From NCBI GenBank assembly GCA_003516955.1, contig DPBN01000376.1:1-6906 (forward strand): DNA of 6,906 nucleotides, in the 5' to 3' direction. The position numbers were made by a program, and so were the translations under genes. Position 1 is the stretch's first letter; each line of letters opens with the position of its first letter. Source of the DNA: Armatimonadota bacterium. Its GTDB lineage: Bacteria; Armatimonadota; Fimbriimonadia; Fimbriimonadales; Fimbriimonadaceae. Of the stretch, positions 5,542 through 6,906 are shown one piece after another. The notes under the pieces are model-generated. The model was not told the origin of the DNA and ran no database searches. It saw nothing but the letters and a program-made list of their open reading frames with translations.

Positions 5542-6504
5542 TCAGAAGGTCAGCCGGTGCGCCTCGTCGATGGCGGCGGCGAGATTGGACCAAGGGGTGT
5601 CCGCAGGTACGGTGCAGTCCGCTCCCAGGATCATGCCGGGGAACGCGCCCTCCAGCACTCGGCGCGCCTCGCTGCGGACCTCCTCCTCCGTGCCGGTGGC
5701 GATCACGCCGAGGCGGTCCATCCCGCCCAGCACGGGTCGGCCGAACTGGTGGTAGAGGGTCGAAAGGGAGACCTCGCGCCCGCCGATGTGCGGGCTGCAG
5801 CTCAGCACCCGGCCGGGATAGTCAAGGAACGGCTCCATGCTCGCGTAGCCTCCCACCTTCGCCCGGTGATAGTCGCACACGTGCAGGATGTTGAACGGGA
5901 ACAGCGCGTCGATCTCGCGCATCACCTTGAGGTCTGAGGGCCGGATCACCTCGTCGAAGAACCGGCGGTCCGGGAAGCGTCGCTCCTCGCCGCCCTGGGT
6001 GGAGTGGTAGAACCCATCGAGGCCCGCCTGCTTGCAGGCGCGCACGAACTCCAGCAGGTCGTCCGCGATCCGGTTCAAGCCTGCCGCCACGGCCTCGGGG
6101 GCCTCCTGCAGGTCCGCGTCCAGCCGACCGTCGCGAACCAGGTGCGCGGCGATCATGTACGGCGAGTACAGCGTCAGCACGACCACGGCCTCGCCGCTCG
6201 CCTCGCGCACGAGCCCCTCCACGACCTCCAGCATCGGGCGATAGAAGTCCATGCCGAGTTTCGGCACCTCGGCCCACTGCCGGGCATCGGTGATGCGGAG
6301 GTCGGGCCAGGGCATCTCGAACTGGATCTTCAGCAGGTCCATGCCCGTGGCACGGAAGAACTCCAGGTGCTTCTCCACCGCGGCGCGGCCGCGGTGGTAG
6401 GCGGGCGGGAAGTGCAGGAAGAACGCCGCAGGCACATAGGGCGGCACGAATCCGGGCTGGAGGAGGCTCAGCATCAGCTCGCGCTTGTTCGGTGCTTGGC
6501 TCAT
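5542..6504 (-). CDS. Uroporphyrinogen decarboxylase-fold protein, probable zinc-dependent methyltransferase (MtaA/MtbA/CmuA-like)
   Basis: 320 aa TIM-barrel protein of the URO-D superfamily (PF01208 type). It carries the zinc-site pattern of corrinoid:coenzyme M-type methyltransferases: H208 and C210 in ILHVCDYH, then C297 in GADCTVPADTPWSNLAAAI, matching the H-x-C...C ligands of MtaA. The second motif resembles the G-C-x-P-x-x-T-P-x-x-N ending common in the family. It is therefore better read as a methyl-transfer enzyme than as heme-pathway HemE, and the operon contains no heme genes. No corrinoid-binding protein or reductive activator lies in the window, so the methyl donor and acceptor are unknown. 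The ATG at 6504 gives the usual short N-terminus (NKRELMLSLL, like the ERV-LAAL opening of relatives). A GGGAG abuts the ATG too closely to be a good SD. It lies 39 nt after glycerate kinase and 6 nt before the aldo/keto reductase. Confidence 0.9.
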   Translation of the reverse strand: MSQAPNKRELMLSLLQPGFVPPYVPAAFFLHFPPAYHRGRAAVEKHLEFFRATGMDLLKIQFEMPWPDLRITDARQWAEVPKLGMDFYRPMLEVVEGLVREASGEAVVVLTLYSPYMIAAHLVRDGRLDADLQEAPEAVAAGLNRIADDLLEFVRACKQAGLDGFYHSTQGGEERRFPDRRFFDEVIRPSDLKVMREIDALFPFNILHVCDYHRAKVGGYASMEPFLDYPGRVLSCSPHIGGREVSLSTLYHQFGRPVLGGMDRLGVIATGTEEEVRSEARRVLEGAFPGMILGADCTVPADTPWSNLAAAIDEAHRLTF

Positions 6505-6543
6505 GCTCCCAGTTTGGCAGGTCCGAGGGCACGGATCGCCGGG

Positions 6544-6906
6544 TCAGCGGCCCACCCGGCTCAGCAGGTCCGCGGCGGCCTCGGCGATGTCCTCCTCGGT
6601 GGCCACCGAGCCGGGAGGCGCCGCCGCTCGGCCATCGGCGAAGCCCGCGGCCAAGGGATCGATCTCGAGAGCGCCGGACAGGAGCAGACAGGGCACGCCG
6701 GCGGTGCGGCAGGCCCTCAGCACCTCGAAAGGGAGCTTTCCCTGCAGGGTTTGGCGGTCGGTCTTGCCTTCGCCCGTGAAGCAGAGCGAGGCCCGGGCCA
6801 GACGCTCGGGGAAGCCGACGGCCCCCAGGGCCAGGAGCGCGCCGGACTCCACGCGTCCGCCGAGCGCCTGCAGGATGGCGTAGCCCAGCCCGCCCGCGGC
6901 TCCGGC
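6544..6906 (-). CDS. Glycerate kinase (GlxK/GarK family), C-terminal part only
   Basis: ATP-dependent phosphorylation of D-glycerate, feeding glyoxylate-, glucarate- or serine-type catabolism into lower glycolysis; a cytoplasmic enzyme. The frame is open to the right edge and ends at TGA (6544-6546), leaving the last 120 residues of a protein normally ~370-380 aa. Recognised by GAAGGLG (visible residues 2-8), FTGEGKTD (43-50), QTLQGK (52-57) followed by a P, and VPCLLLSG. These are the conserved C-terminal blocks of the PF02595 glycerate kinases. It is the upstream gene of the minus-strand run that continues with the UroD-like protein after 39 nt, so the start and promoter lie outside the window. 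An internal GTG at 6852 is not the start, because homology continues upstream of it. The family, not the exact subtype (2- or 3-phosphoglycerate product), is certain. Confidence 0.9.
   Translation of the reverse strand, partial: AGAAGGLGYAILQALGGRVESGALLALGAVGFPERLARASLCFTGEGKTDRQTLQGKLPFEVLRACRTAGVPCLLLSGALEIDPLAAGFADGRAAAPPGSVATEEDIAEAAADLLSRVGR

Noticed and set aside
4352..5593. A 413-codon minus-strand frame overlapping the second reductase
   Set aside because: Arg/Pro-rich shadow in another frame on the same strand as the real reductase, which has the complete D-Y-K-H tetrad.
4666..5937. A 423-codon plus-strand open frame opposite the second reductase and UroD-like gene
   Set aside because: Antisense to two genes with intact catalytic motifs. 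Its composition is Arg/Ala/Val/His rich with no domain signature.
5542..6504. HemE, the heme-pathway uroporphyrinogen decarboxylase
   Set aside because: The protein is shorter than HemE, has the H-x-C...C zinc ligands of methyltransferases, and lies among catabolic genes without heme neighbours.

Overview
The window comes from a GC-rich bacterial chromosome (roughly two thirds G+C by eye, with strong G/C preference at third codon positions). It is densely packed with metabolic genes. There is no rRNA, tRNA, phage gene, transposase or CRISPR array. No phylogenetic marker is present. A secreted GH127/DUF1680 glycosidase with extra beta-sandwich domains, a UroD-like methyltransferase and several aldo/keto reductases together fit an environmental polysaccharide degrader of the Planctomycetota/Armatimonadota/Verrucomicrobiota kind. 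That placement is a guess.

Layout, left to right. (1) 1-651, minus: most of a YqhD-type NADPH-dependent iron alcohol/aldehyde dehydrogenase, whose 3' end lies outside the window. (2) 652-863: a structured intergenic stretch with a 26-nt imperfect direct repeat, several CTCCGCCG/CGGCGGAG inverted motifs, a G-run/C-run hairpin and a dubious 36-codon ORF. (3) 864-3512, minus: a large secreted GH127-type beta-L-arabinofuranosidase-like enzyme. (4) 3513-3613: a divergent regulatory region, noticeably AT-richer than the rest. It has an extended -10 promoter for the glycosidase embedded in a perfect 6-4-6 inverted repeat that looks like a repressor operator. (5) 3614-4597, plus: an aldo/keto reductase. 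(6) 4594-5535, minus: a second, convergent aldo/keto reductase. The two stop codons share one CTAG palindrome. (7) 5542-6504, minus: a uroporphyrinogen-decarboxylase-fold protein with the zinc ligands of cobalamin-type methyltransferases. (8) 6544-6906, minus: the C-terminal 120 residues of a glycerate kinase.

Genes 6-8 form a tight minus-strand operon (glycerate kinase, 39 nt, UroD-like protein, 6 nt, aldo/keto reductase). The glycosidase and the first aldo/keto reductase diverge from a shared control region, and the YqhD-like gene lies downstream of the glycosidase in the same direction. A plausible but unproven reading is a carbohydrate-use locus: an exported enzyme releases a pentose or related sugar, and the cytoplasmic oxidoreductases and glycerate kinase handle sugar, aldehyde and glycerate intermediates. 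No transporter, regulator or sugar kinase/isomerase lies in the window. I see no clearly new system here. The most interesting items are the divergent operator, the composite glycosidase with a cysteine-rich active site, and the UroD-like/aldo-keto reductase/glycerate kinase operon.
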